Below, in pieces: positions 7,678 to 14,563 of a stretch of 20,741 bases of DNA. The notes under the pieces were generated by a model. That model made no database searches and was not told the origin of the DNA. It worked only from the letters and a program-made list of their open reading frames with translations. The stretch covers positions 1-20,741 of the forward strand of contig NZ_DAIQNN010000060.1 in NCBI RefSeq assembly GCF_036788415.1, given 5' to 3'. Each line of letters opens with the position of its first letter. Position 1 is the stretch's first letter. The stretch is from Rubrimonas sp036788415. Its GTDB lineage: Bacteria; Pseudomonadota; Alphaproteobacteria; Rhodobacterales; Rhodobacteraceae. The position numbers were made by a program, and so were the translations under genes.

Positions 7678-8277
7678 CGACAGGACTGGTTCGATGGGCA
7701 GATCGACCTCGATCCCGAACGGCTGGTCTTCATCGATGGTGAGGAGGATCAGAAAACGATCCAGTGGATCGTTTTCCCGACGAACGGGGCGAAGACCAAC
7801 ATGGCCCGCACCCATGGCCGCTGTGCTCGCGGCGAACGCCTGCGCATGGGCCTCCCCCACGGCCACTGGAAGACCACCACCTTCGTCGGCGCCCTGACCA
7901 TGCGCGGCATGATCGCGCCCTTCGTGCTGAGCGGCGCCATCAACCGCGACGCCTTCGAGGCCTATGTCGAGAAGGTGCTCGTCCCCGAGCTGCGCCCCGG
8001 CGACATCGTGGTCATGGACAACCTGTCCAGCCACAAGGGGCCGCGCGCCCGCGCCTTGATCGAGGCCGCTGGCGCGCGCCTGCTGTTCCTGCCGCCCTGC
8101 AGCCCCGACTTCAACCCCATCGAGAACGCCTTCGCCAAGCTCAAGGCCATGCTCCGCAAGGCCGCCGAGCGCACTATCGACGCCCTCTGGGCCGCCATCG
8201 GCCGCATCGCAGACACCTTCACCCCAACCGAGTGCGCCAACGACTTCAGCGCATGCGGATACGATCCAGACAGCTAG
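7678..8277 (+). pseudogene. IS630-family transposase, 5'-truncated, with an in-frame palindromic insertion
   Basis: Family similarity begins at RQDWFDGQIDLDPERLVFID and runs to the TAG at 8277, about 200 residues of a usual 340 or so. The DDE_3 catalytic elements are the Asp in VFID (residue 20 of the fragment), the Asp in VVMDNLSSHKG and the Glu in PCSPDFNPIENAF. The N-terminal helix-turn-helix region is missing; upstream sequence belongs to the Tn3 transposase on the other strand, so two truncated transposases meet head to head. Directly after the first catalytic Asp, about 16 extra residues (GEEDQKTIQWIVFPTN) interrupt the motif that normally reads FIDE-T-xAKTNMARTHGR. The normal Glu-Thr following the Asp is lost. 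The fragment ends 35 bp from the stop codon of the ABC ATPase gene. Confidence 0.82.
7738..7785. repeat. Small palindromic element inside the IS630 transposase gene
   Basis: A 48-base in-frame insertion relative to the family pattern. Its heart is a perfect hairpin: GAAAACGATCC (7752-7762), loop AGT, then the inverted copy at 7766-7776. It adds about 16 codons without a stop. That is the behaviour described for palindromic elements that colonise coding sequences in Rickettsiales, though this sequence is not assigned to those families. Confidence 0.55.
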
Positions 8278-8312
8278 GATTCCGCTCTAAACACCTACGC
8301 CAGTAAGGCCCT

Positions 8313-9290
8313 TTATTTCGTCGACGCGTTGATGACTGGGCACGCAGCCCACCTCCCGCCCGGCAGCGGGATCAACTCGGGCCGCGAAACGGCGCAGTTT
8401 GGAATTGCGTGGGTACATCGCAGCCGGAACGCACAGCCTTTGGGAACATGAGCGGCGCTCGGCGGGTCGCCTTCCAGGAAGCTCTCGTCGCCGGCGCGCC
8501 GCGTGAGGCTGGGGGCTGAGGCGAACAGCGCTTGGGTATAGGGATGCCGGGGATCGGCGAACAGCGAGCCTACGGGCGCCTCCTCCGCCACGCGGCCGAG
8601 ATACATCACGATGGAGCGGTCGCAGACGCGGCGCACCACGGCGAGGTCGTGGCTGATGAAGAGATAGGACAGCCGATAGCGCGCGCGCAGCTCGTTCAGG
8701 AGCGCCAGTACGCTCGCCTGCACCGACAGATCGAGCCCCGAGGTCGGCTCGTCGAGGATGACCACGCTCGGGCGCAGCGACAGGATCCGGGCGAGGCCGA
8801 TCCTGCGCTGTTGGCCCCCCGACAGCTCGTGCGGATAGCGCCGGCCGGCGTCGGCGTTCAGCCCAACCGCTTCCAGCAGTTCGTCGATGCGCCGGGCGCG
8901 CTCTGCGTGGTCGCGCACGCCATGGATCAGCAGCGTCTCATGCAGCGTGTCGCCTACTCTCCACCATGGATCGAGCGCCGCCCCGGGGTCCTGGTGGACG
9001 TATTGGATCATTCGCCGCCGGGCGCGCGCCTGTCGCGGCGGCAGGCCGGACACCACCTCGCCCGCGAGGCGGATCGTCCCCTGCGTCTCGCGCAGCAGCC
9101 CGAACAGGGTCTTGGCGAGGGTGGTCTTGCCGCAGCCCGATTCCCCGACGACCCCGAGAGACTCGCCCTCGGCGAGCGCCAGATCCACCCCGTCCACCGC
9201 GCGAACCGGCGGCTTGGTCCTGGCGAGGAAGCGCCGTCGCCCGCCGAACACCGTCTCCAGCCCTTGCGCGCACAGCAGCGGAACGCTCAC
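8313..9290 (-). CDS. Peptide-type ABC transporter, second ATP-binding subunit
   Basis: A 325-residue ATPase of the DppF/OppF kind. The start is the GTG at 9290, which overlaps the stop of the upstream ATPase (GTGA) and gives VSVPLLCAQGLETVFGG. It has a Walker A GESGCGKT, the signature LSGGQQRR, a Walker B VVILDEPTSGLD and a switch His in LFISHDLA. The C-terminal oligopeptide-transporter extension follows (DPRHPYTQALF, then GCAFRLRCTHAIPNC with the Cys residues seen in this subfamily, some of which bind an iron-sulfur cluster). It should hydrolyse ATP on the cytoplasmic face as a heterodimer with the ATPase encoded just upstream. It is the last gene of the operon; the remnant IS630 lies 35 bp downstream and may have removed any original terminator. 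Confidence 0.92.
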   Translation of the reverse strand: MSVPLLCAQGLETVFGGRRRFLARTKPPVRAVDGVDLALAEGESLGVVGESGCGKTTLAKTLFGLLRETQGTIRLAGEVVSGLPPRQARARRRMIQYVHQDPGAALDPWWRVGDTLHETLLIHGVRDHAERARRIDELLEAVGLNADAGRRYPHELSGGQQRRIGLARILSLRPSVVILDEPTSGLDLSVQASVLALLNELRARYRLSYLFISHDLAVVRRVCDRSIVMYLGRVAEEAPVGSLFADPRHPYTQALFASAPSLTRRAGDESFLEGDPPSAAHVPKGCAFRLRCTHAIPNCAVSRPELIPLPGGRWAACPVINASTK

Positions 9291-10285
9291 GACGCCTCCG
9301 CGTGCACGCATGCGACAAGGCGGCCGGGGGCGACCGTGCGCAACGGAGGGCGCTCGTTGCGGCAGGCCTCGACTGCGAGGACGCAGCGGGGGTTGAAGCG
9401 GCAGCCCGGCGGTGGCGCAAGGGCCGAGGAGACAAGGCCCGGGATACCGACAAGCGGCCGCTCGCCGTCCGGATGGCACGCCAGCAGCGCCGCCGCGTAG
9501 GGATGGCGCGGGTCCGCGATCACAGCGTCGGCCGGGCCGGTCTCGACGGTCTGGCCGCCATACATGACTGCGACCCGGTCGCATAGCTGTGCAACGGCGC
9601 CGAAGTCGTGGCTGACAAACACCAGCCCTACGTCGAAGTCGCGCGCAAGGCGACGCAGCAGCGAGAGGATCTGCATCTGCGTCGTCACATCCAGTGCGGT
9701 GGTCGGTTCATCCGCGAGGATGAGCTGTGGCCGTGCCGCAAGCGCGCCCGCGATCAGGATGCGTTGACGCTGCCCGCCGGAGAATTGGTGTGGATAGCGG
9801 TCAAGGGCACCCTCCGGGTCGGGCAGTTGCACGGCGCGCAGCGCCTCGATCAACGCCGCGCGCGCACGCTCGCGCTCTCGCGATGTCCAGATCGTACGAG
9901 GCGGCTCGCCGGGCAACCCGGTCCATCGCAGGATCTCCAGCATCTGGCGGCCGACCGTGAAGACCGGGTTGAAGCTCTGGAACGGATCCTGCGGAACGAA
10001 GCCGACTGCACGGCCGCGGATGCGGCGGGCGAAGTCCTCCGGCCTGAGCTGTAGCAGGTCTTCGCCGTCGAAGCGGATGACGCCGGTCTCGACCTCGGCG
10101 CCGCGCGGCAGCAGGCCCAGGACGGCCTTGAGCAATGTCGACTTGCCGCAGCCTGACTCGCCGACAACCCCCACCGCCTCGCCCCGCGCGACTGTGAGAT
10201 TCACGAAGTCGAGAATGCGCGCCTCCCCCTCGTCTCCGCGGACCGAGACCCGCAGGTCGCGGATTTCCAGTAGCGGCGCGCTCAT
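9287..10285 (-). CDS. Peptide-type ABC transporter, first ATP-binding subunit
   Basis: A 332-residue ATPase of the DppD/OppD kind. The ATG at 10285 overlaps the stop of the upstream permease (ATGA) and opens MSAPLLEIRDLRVSV. Walker A is GESGCGKST (about residues 43-51). The Q-loop region is VGFVPQDPFQSFNPVF, the signature FSGGQRQR, Walker B LILADEPTTALD and the switch region FVSHDFGAVA. The C-terminal HPY extension (ADPRHPYAAALL and CRFNPRCVLAVEAC) is diagnostic of peptide/nickel-family importers. Partner of the ATPase encoded next, with which it shares a 4-base overlap. The family imports di- and oligopeptides, but also nickel, opines and other small compounds, so the substrate cannot be named from this subunit. 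Confidence 0.93.
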   Translation of the reverse strand: MSAPLLEIRDLRVSVRGDEGEARILDFVNLTVARGEAVGVVGESGCGKSTLLKAVLGLLPRGAEVETGVIRFDGEDLLQLRPEDFARRIRGRAVGFVPQDPFQSFNPVFTVGRQMLEILRWTGLPGEPPRTIWTSRERERARAALIEALRAVQLPDPEGALDRYPHQFSGGQRQRILIAGALAARPQLILADEPTTALDVTTQMQILSLLRRLARDFDVGLVFVSHDFGAVAQLCDRVAVMYGGQTVETGPADAVIADPRHPYAAALLACHPDGERPLVGIPGLVSSALAPPPGCRFNPRCVLAVEACRNERPPLRTVAPGRLVACVHAEAS

Positions 10286-11121
10286 CGCGACCGCCGCAGC
10301 CGCGGGTCGACAAGATCGCGCAGGCCGTCGCCGAGCAGATTGAAGCCGAGCACAAGCACGAGGATCGCGAGGCCGGGGAAGGCGGTCATCCACCAGTGAT
10401 CGGGCATGAAGCGCCGCCCCTCGGCGATGGCGAGGCCCCAGTCCGGGGAGGGAGGCGCTGCGCCAACGCCAAGAAAGCCCAGCACCGCCGTCGTCAGAAT
10501 GATAAAACCCATTCCGATGGTGGCACGCACGATCACGGGGGCGGCGACGTTGGGAAGGACATGCAGCGCGAGAATGCGCCAGCGCGCTGCGCCGAGGCCT
10601 TCCAGCGCCTCGATGAAAAGCATGGTCCGCACACGGCGCGTTTCTCCGTAGACGGTGCGGGTGAAGAACGGCCAGTAGGTCACGGCGAGCGCCGCCATAG
10701 CCGCGTCCATGCCGCGGCCGATGATCTGAGCCAGCGCGATGGCCAGGATCAACTGCGGCACCGCGAGAAAGATGTCGGTGATGCGCATGATCCCCTCCGA
10801 CGCCCAGCCGTCGGTGTAGCCGGCGTAGAGGCCAAGCGGGATGCCGACCGCCATCGCCGCCGCCACGACCGTCAGCGCAACCGTCAACGCGCCGCCGGTG
10901 CCCATCACCACGCGGGTGAAGATGTCGCGACCGAGGTTGTCGGTGCCGAACGGCTTGTCCCAATTCGGCGGCGTCAGCCGGGCGCGGAGATCCGGCCGGG
11001 TGGCGTCGGCGGCGTCCACCAGCAGCGGATCGCCGAAAAGCGCGATCAGCACCGCCGCGCCGATGATGAACAGGCCGACCACGGCCGGCAGGTCGCGCAG
11101 AAACTTCCGGAGCACCAGCAC
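10282..11121 (-). CDS. Peptide-type ABC transporter permease, DppC-like
   Basis: 279 residues with an N-terminal helix (FLRDLPAVVGLFIIGAAVLI), a periplasmic loop containing NWDKPFGTDNLGRDIFTRV (a hallmark of DppC/OppC permeases) and five further membrane segments. The EAA coupling loop lies around ALEGLGAARWRILALHVLPN. The start is GTG at 11121, three bases after the TAG of the upstream permease; no ATG lies in a better position. Pairs with the DppB-like permease to form the membrane pore, and overlaps the following ATPase gene by four bases. Confidence 0.92.
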   Translation of the reverse strand: MLVLRKFLRDLPAVVGLFIIGAAVLIALFGDPLLVDAADATRPDLRARLTPPNWDKPFGTDNLGRDIFTRVVMGTGGALTVALTVVAAAMAVGIPLGLYAGYTDGWASEGIMRITDIFLAVPQLILAIALAQIIGRGMDAAMAALAVTYWPFFTRTVYGETRRVRTMLFIEALEGLGAARWRILALHVLPNVAAPVIVRATIGMGFIILTTAVLGFLGVGAAPPSPDWGLAIAEGRRFMPDHWWMTAFPGLAILVLVLGFNLLGDGLRDLVDPRLRRSR

Positions 11122-11124
11122 GCG

Positions 11125-12135
11125 CTACATCCGTTCCGCGACGCGGGGGTCGATGAGACCATGGGCGACGTCTACGACGATGTTTACGACTCCATAAACG
11201 AGACCTATCGCCAGCGTGACGGCGAGGATCGCGGGATAGTCGGCCGTGTAGATCGCGTTGACGAGGTAGGAGCCGAGCCCCGGCCAGTCGAAGACCGCCT
11301 CCACGGCGACGGCGTTGGAGACGAAAGCGCCGAATAGCAGGCCCATCTGCGTGACCGGCGTCACGAGCGCGTTCTTCAGGGCGTAGGGGAACAGCACGCG
11401 CCGTCGCGGATACCCGACGGCTGTCTCGTAGGCGGCATACTCGCTCCCCATCGCCTCGATCACCGAGGATCGCGTGAAGCGGGCGACTGTCGCCAGCCCG
11501 CCGAAGGCGATGGTGATCGCCGGAAGCACCATGTGGACAAGCGCCGCGCGGAACGTCTCGAACCGTCCCGACGCCAATGCGTCGAGAGTGTAGAATCCGG
11601 TCAGGAACGGCGGCGCCGCCACAGCCGAGGGCAGCCGTCCACGTAGAGGCAGGAGCCCGAGGTCCAGGGCGAAGACGAGTTGCAGCATGATCGCCAGCCA
11701 GAACGACGCCGTAGCGAGACCCAGCACGGTGACGACTCGGACCGCATGGTCAAAGGGCGAGTTGCGCCAGGCCCCGGCGAGAGCGCCGAGCGCAACCCCG
11801 CCGACGCCAGCGATCAGGAGAGCCGTGAACGTCAACTCGAGCGTCGCGGGCAACCTTTGCGCGATGTCCAGGCTGACGGGCCGCCCGGAATAGGCCGAGA
11901 CGCCGAAGTCGCCGCGGACGACGCCGCCGACATAAGCGACGAACTGGATCGGCAACGGACGGTCTAGGCCGAGTTGCTCGCGGATCGCTGCGATCTGATC
12001 CGGCGTCGCCGCATCGCCGGCGATCGCCGCTGCGGGATCGCCGGGGGCCAGCCGCAGCATCGCGAAAGTCAGCAGCAACAGCCCCAGCAGGAGGGGGACG
12101 ATCAGCAAGGTACGCCGCAGGATGAACAGCGCCAT
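11125..12135 (-). CDS. Peptide-type ABC transporter permease, DppB-like
   Basis: 336 residues opening MALFILRRTLLIVPLLLGLLL, the typical first helix of DppB/OppB. Then come LRLAPGDPAAA, a periplasmic domain with QLGLDRPLPIQFVAYVGGVVRGDFG and a core of five membrane segments. The coupling loop lies around EYAAYETAVGYPRRRVLFPYALKNAL. It follows the binding-protein gene by 57 bp, a gap that contains a strong hairpin, and is followed three bases later by the second permease. Confidence 0.93.
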   Translation of the reverse strand: MALFILRRTLLIVPLLLGLLLLTFAMLRLAPGDPAAAIAGDAATPDQIAAIREQLGLDRPLPIQFVAYVGGVVRGDFGVSAYSGRPVSLDIAQRLPATLELTFTALLIAGVGGVALGALAGAWRNSPFDHAVRVVTVLGLATASFWLAIMLQLVFALDLGLLPLRGRLPSAVAAPPFLTGFYTLDALASGRFETFRAALVHMVLPAITIAFGGLATVARFTRSSVIEAMGSEYAAYETAVGYPRRRVLFPYALKNALVTPVTQMGLLFGAFVSNAVAVEAVFDWPGLGSYLVNAIYTADYPAILAVTLAIGLVYGVVNIVVDVAHGLIDPRVAERM

Positions 12136-12162
12136 GGCGGCAGGGGCTCCGAGGGAGGGCGC

Positions 12163-12187
12163 GGCCAGGCGCGCGAGGCGCCCGGCC
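12163..12187 (-). promoter_or_regulatory. GC-rich hairpin between binding-protein and permease genes
   Basis: GGCC-a-GGCGC (12163-12172) pairs with GCGCC-c-GGCC (12178-12187): nine pairs and one mismatch around a 5-base loop. It sits just after the binding-protein stop. Such hairpins after the first transporter gene commonly protect the upstream message or partly terminate it, keeping binding protein in excess of permease; here that role is inferred. There is no T-run, so it is not a full intrinsic terminator. Confidence 0.5.
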
Positions 12188-12192
12188 TGCGG

Positions 12193-13764
12193 TCACTTGC
12201 TGATCGAGATCCAGCGGATCTCGCCGCCGGAGCCTACCGGCGAGAACTTGTAGCCTTCGATCCGCTCGCTCAGGCCGCGCAGCTGGACGGTGTTGTAGAT
12301 CCAGATGTCGGCGGCGTCCTCGACGACGAGGCGCGACGCCTCCTCGTAGTAGCCGGCCCGGGTGGCCTGCTCGGGCTCCGCGCGCGCGGACCGCAGCAAC
12401 TCGTCGACGCGGTCGTTGGCGTACCAGGACGACGCCTTCCAGGTTCCTGCGAAGGTCGTGTCGTACATCTGGCCGATCCAGTTCTCCGGATCGACGAAGT
12501 AGGTGGAGACCCAGTGGATCCACATGTCCGGCGTGGTCTCGGCCGAGCCGGTGGAGCTCGTGAGCTGCGCCCATGTCGAGGGCACGATCTCGAGGTTCAC
12601 GCCGATGGCGCCGAGGCCCGCCTGCAGCACCTCGGCCGCCTGCGTGGTCTGCTCGAGCGCCGACTGGATGTGGATCTCGACGCCGCGATCGACCGGCGCG
12701 CCTTCGGAGCGCGCCGCGTCGCAATATCGCGCCGCCTCCTCAAGGTCGTAGTCGTAGCCTGCGAGATCGTCCGGCGCGCCCCACAGATTCTGCGGGTTCG
12801 GTCCCGCGTTGCGCACCGGAAAGCCCCCGAGGATCACGTCGATGAAGCCCTCGTAGTCGAAGGCGTGGCTGACGCACTTGCGGAAGTTCACATTGTCAAA
12901 CGGCGGCTTGGCGTTGTTCATGCGTATGACCATCACCCGCATGGACTCGTCCTGAGCCACGCGCACGCCTTCGGCGCGTGCGATGCGCTCGATCTGGTCG
13001 GTCGGCAGATAGCTGTCGGTCGCGTCGATCTCGCCGTTGATGAGCGCCAGCACGCGGGTGGACGTTTCCGCCACCGGATACGCCCGGACGATCTCGATCG
13101 GGTTGGGGTTGTCGTTCCAGCCGTAGAAATGGTCGCGGAATATCGCGAGGTCGACGCGCTCCTGCGGCACATAGGTCGCCGGGTCAAGGACATAGGCGCC
13201 TGAGCCCGCCGAGTTCGACGACAGCCACGCCCGGCCCCAGTCGCCGTCGGCGGCGTTGGCCTCCACGACGTCCTTGTTGAGGATCGCGACCAGCGGCACG
13301 GCGGAGAGGAATGGCGCATAGGGCTGCTTGAGGGTGAAGCGCACGGTCATGTCGTCGACCGCCTCGACGCCCTCGGGGTCGAGCACAGGCAGGAACGCGC
13401 CGGCGGGCCCGGTGCGCAGGTTCAGGAGGCGCTGGAAGGAGTAGACGACGTCCTCCGCCGTCAGCGCCGATCCGTCGTGGAACTGCACGTCGTCCTTCAG
13501 GCTGAACGTCCAGGTCTGTCCGTCCGCGCTGACCTCGTAGCCCGACGCGAGCCAAGGCTCAAGCTCCGGCGGATTGCCGATGTAACGGAAGAGGGTGTCG
13601 TAGACGTTGAGCATGTAGAACTGCATCGGCACGTCGTAGACGACATGCGGGTCGAGGCCCGCGGGCAGCGTGTCGCCCCAGACGATCTCGTTGGCTTCGA
13701 CCGTCGCGGCGATCGGCTGCGCGGCCAGTGCGGCCGCGACCACGGCCCCCTTCAGAATCTTCAT
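12193..13764 (-). CDS. Periplasmic substrate-binding protein, family 5 (peptide type)
   Basis: 523 residues with a signal peptide (MKILKGAVVAAALAAQPIAA, cleavage likely near residues 20-25) and no lipobox Cys, so it should be a free periplasmic protein. The SBP_bac_5 pattern is clear: an N-terminal WGDTLPAGLDPHVVYD strand, LASGYEVSADGQTWTFSLKD, the family motif VQFHDGSALTAEDVVYSFQRL and FRKCVSHAFDY in the middle domain. The length is usual for the family. The start overlaps the racemase stop (ATGA). It should capture the imported compound and deliver it to the two permeases. Family-5 proteins range from oligopeptide binders to nickel, opine and glycoside binders. Being next to two metallohydrolases and a racemase, a peptide-like or N-substituted amino acid ligand is likely. 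Confidence 0.93.
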   Translation of the reverse strand: MKILKGAVVAAALAAQPIAATVEANEIVWGDTLPAGLDPHVVYDVPMQFYMLNVYDTLFRYIGNPPELEPWLASGYEVSADGQTWTFSLKDDVQFHDGSALTAEDVVYSFQRLLNLRTGPAGAFLPVLDPEGVEAVDDMTVRFTLKQPYAPFLSAVPLVAILNKDVVEANAADGDWGRAWLSSNSAGSGAYVLDPATYVPQERVDLAIFRDHFYGWNDNPNPIEIVRAYPVAETSTRVLALINGEIDATDSYLPTDQIERIARAEGVRVAQDESMRVMVIRMNNAKPPFDNVNFRKCVSHAFDYEGFIDVILGGFPVRNAGPNPQNLWGAPDDLAGYDYDLEEAARYCDAARSEGAPVDRGVEIHIQSALEQTTQAAEVLQAGLGAIGVNLEIVPSTWAQLTSSTGSAETTPDMWIHWVSTYFVDPENWIGQMYDTTFAGTWKASSWYANDRVDELLRSARAEPEQATRAGYYEEASRLVVEDAADIWIYNTVQLRGLSERIEGYKFSPVGSGGEIRWISISK

Positions 13765-14561
13765 CGGCTAGCCTCCAGCTGTCGGACATTATCGGCCTCG
13801 CCGGGATCGAGCCTGACGAGGGGGCGGTCGGGCGTCTCCGGCCAGCGTCGCCGGCTGTGCGTCAGACCGAGCGAGGCGAGCGTCTCCGCCATGCGGAGCG
13901 CCGCGAGAACGGGATTGACGACCGGGACGGCCACGCGCGCTGTGATGCGCGGCGTCGGATCGAGGAAAGCCATGCTCATGCAGCCGAAGATCAGGGCCTC
14001 GGCGCCATCCTGCTCGACGCAGGCCGAAGCGACGGCGGCGATGCGATCGAGCGCGGCGTCGAGGCCGCCCTGGCTGGCCGCGCGCGCCATCTCCGGCACC
14101 GTCAGACCGACGCCGCGGACCGAGGCCAGCCGGTCGGCGAGCCCCATTGCGCGAAGCGTCGCGCGCGTGCGGGCCGCGCCGCCCTCGCCGGGCGAGAGCA
14201 CGGAGAAGCGGTCGGCGCATTGCAAAGCCAGCGCGATCGACGACGCGCCCGGCCCGACGACCGGGATCGAGACGGCCTCCCGCGCCGCATCGAGGGCCGG
14301 GTCGGAGAAGCAGCCGACGATGACGGCGTCGAACCCCTCCGCCTCCGCCGCGCGCAGGCCGCGCACGATCACGGGGCCGGCGACCAGCGCGTCCCAGTCG
14401 CCCTGGATGCCGTCGCGCACGCCGTCCGCGTCGCGAACCACGACCTCGACGCCCGGCGCCGCGTGGGCCGCGAGGAAATCCCGCCGACGCCGCGGCTCGT
14501 GCGGCCCGACTGTCGCCGACAGCGGCGCAACCAGTTGGTAGAGGATGCGCCGCGCAGCCAT
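13761..14561 (-). CDS. Asp/Glu/hydantoin racemase family protein
   Basis: 266 residues from the ATG at 14561, five bases after the start of the peptidase stop codon. A GTG at 14567, overlapping that stop, would add two residues and is the alternative. The two catalytic cysteines of cofactor-independent racemases are present in the expected contexts: Cys84 in IVGCFSDPAL and Cys194 in IFGCMSMAF, roughly 110 residues apart. VVGPGASSIALAL follows the first domain. This pattern fits the hydantoin racemase/Asp-Glu racemase superfamily, whose members invert C-alpha centres of amino acids or 5-substituted hydantoins; some relatives are maleate isomerases or decarboxylases. Located between a peptidase and a transporter, it may convert a D-residue released from the imported compound. 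The exact substrate is not readable. Confidence 0.85.
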   Translation of the reverse strand: MAARRILYQLVAPLSATVGPHEPRRRRDFLAAHAAPGVEVVVRDADGVRDGIQGDWDALVAGPVIVRGLRAAEAEGFDAVIVGCFSDPALDAAREAVSIPVVGPGASSIALALQCADRFSVLSPGEGGAARTRATLRAMGLADRLASVRGVGLTVPEMARAASQGGLDAALDRIAAVASACVEQDGAEALIFGCMSMAFLDPTPRITARVAVPVVNPVLAALRMAETLASLGLTHSRRRWPETPDRPLVRLDPGEADNVRQLEASR

Positions 14562-14563
14562 GC

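Noticed and set aside
11974..13203. Plus-strand open frame of 409 codons opposite permease and binding-protein genes
   Set aside because: It spans two real genes on the other strand and has no domain; a shadow of high GC.
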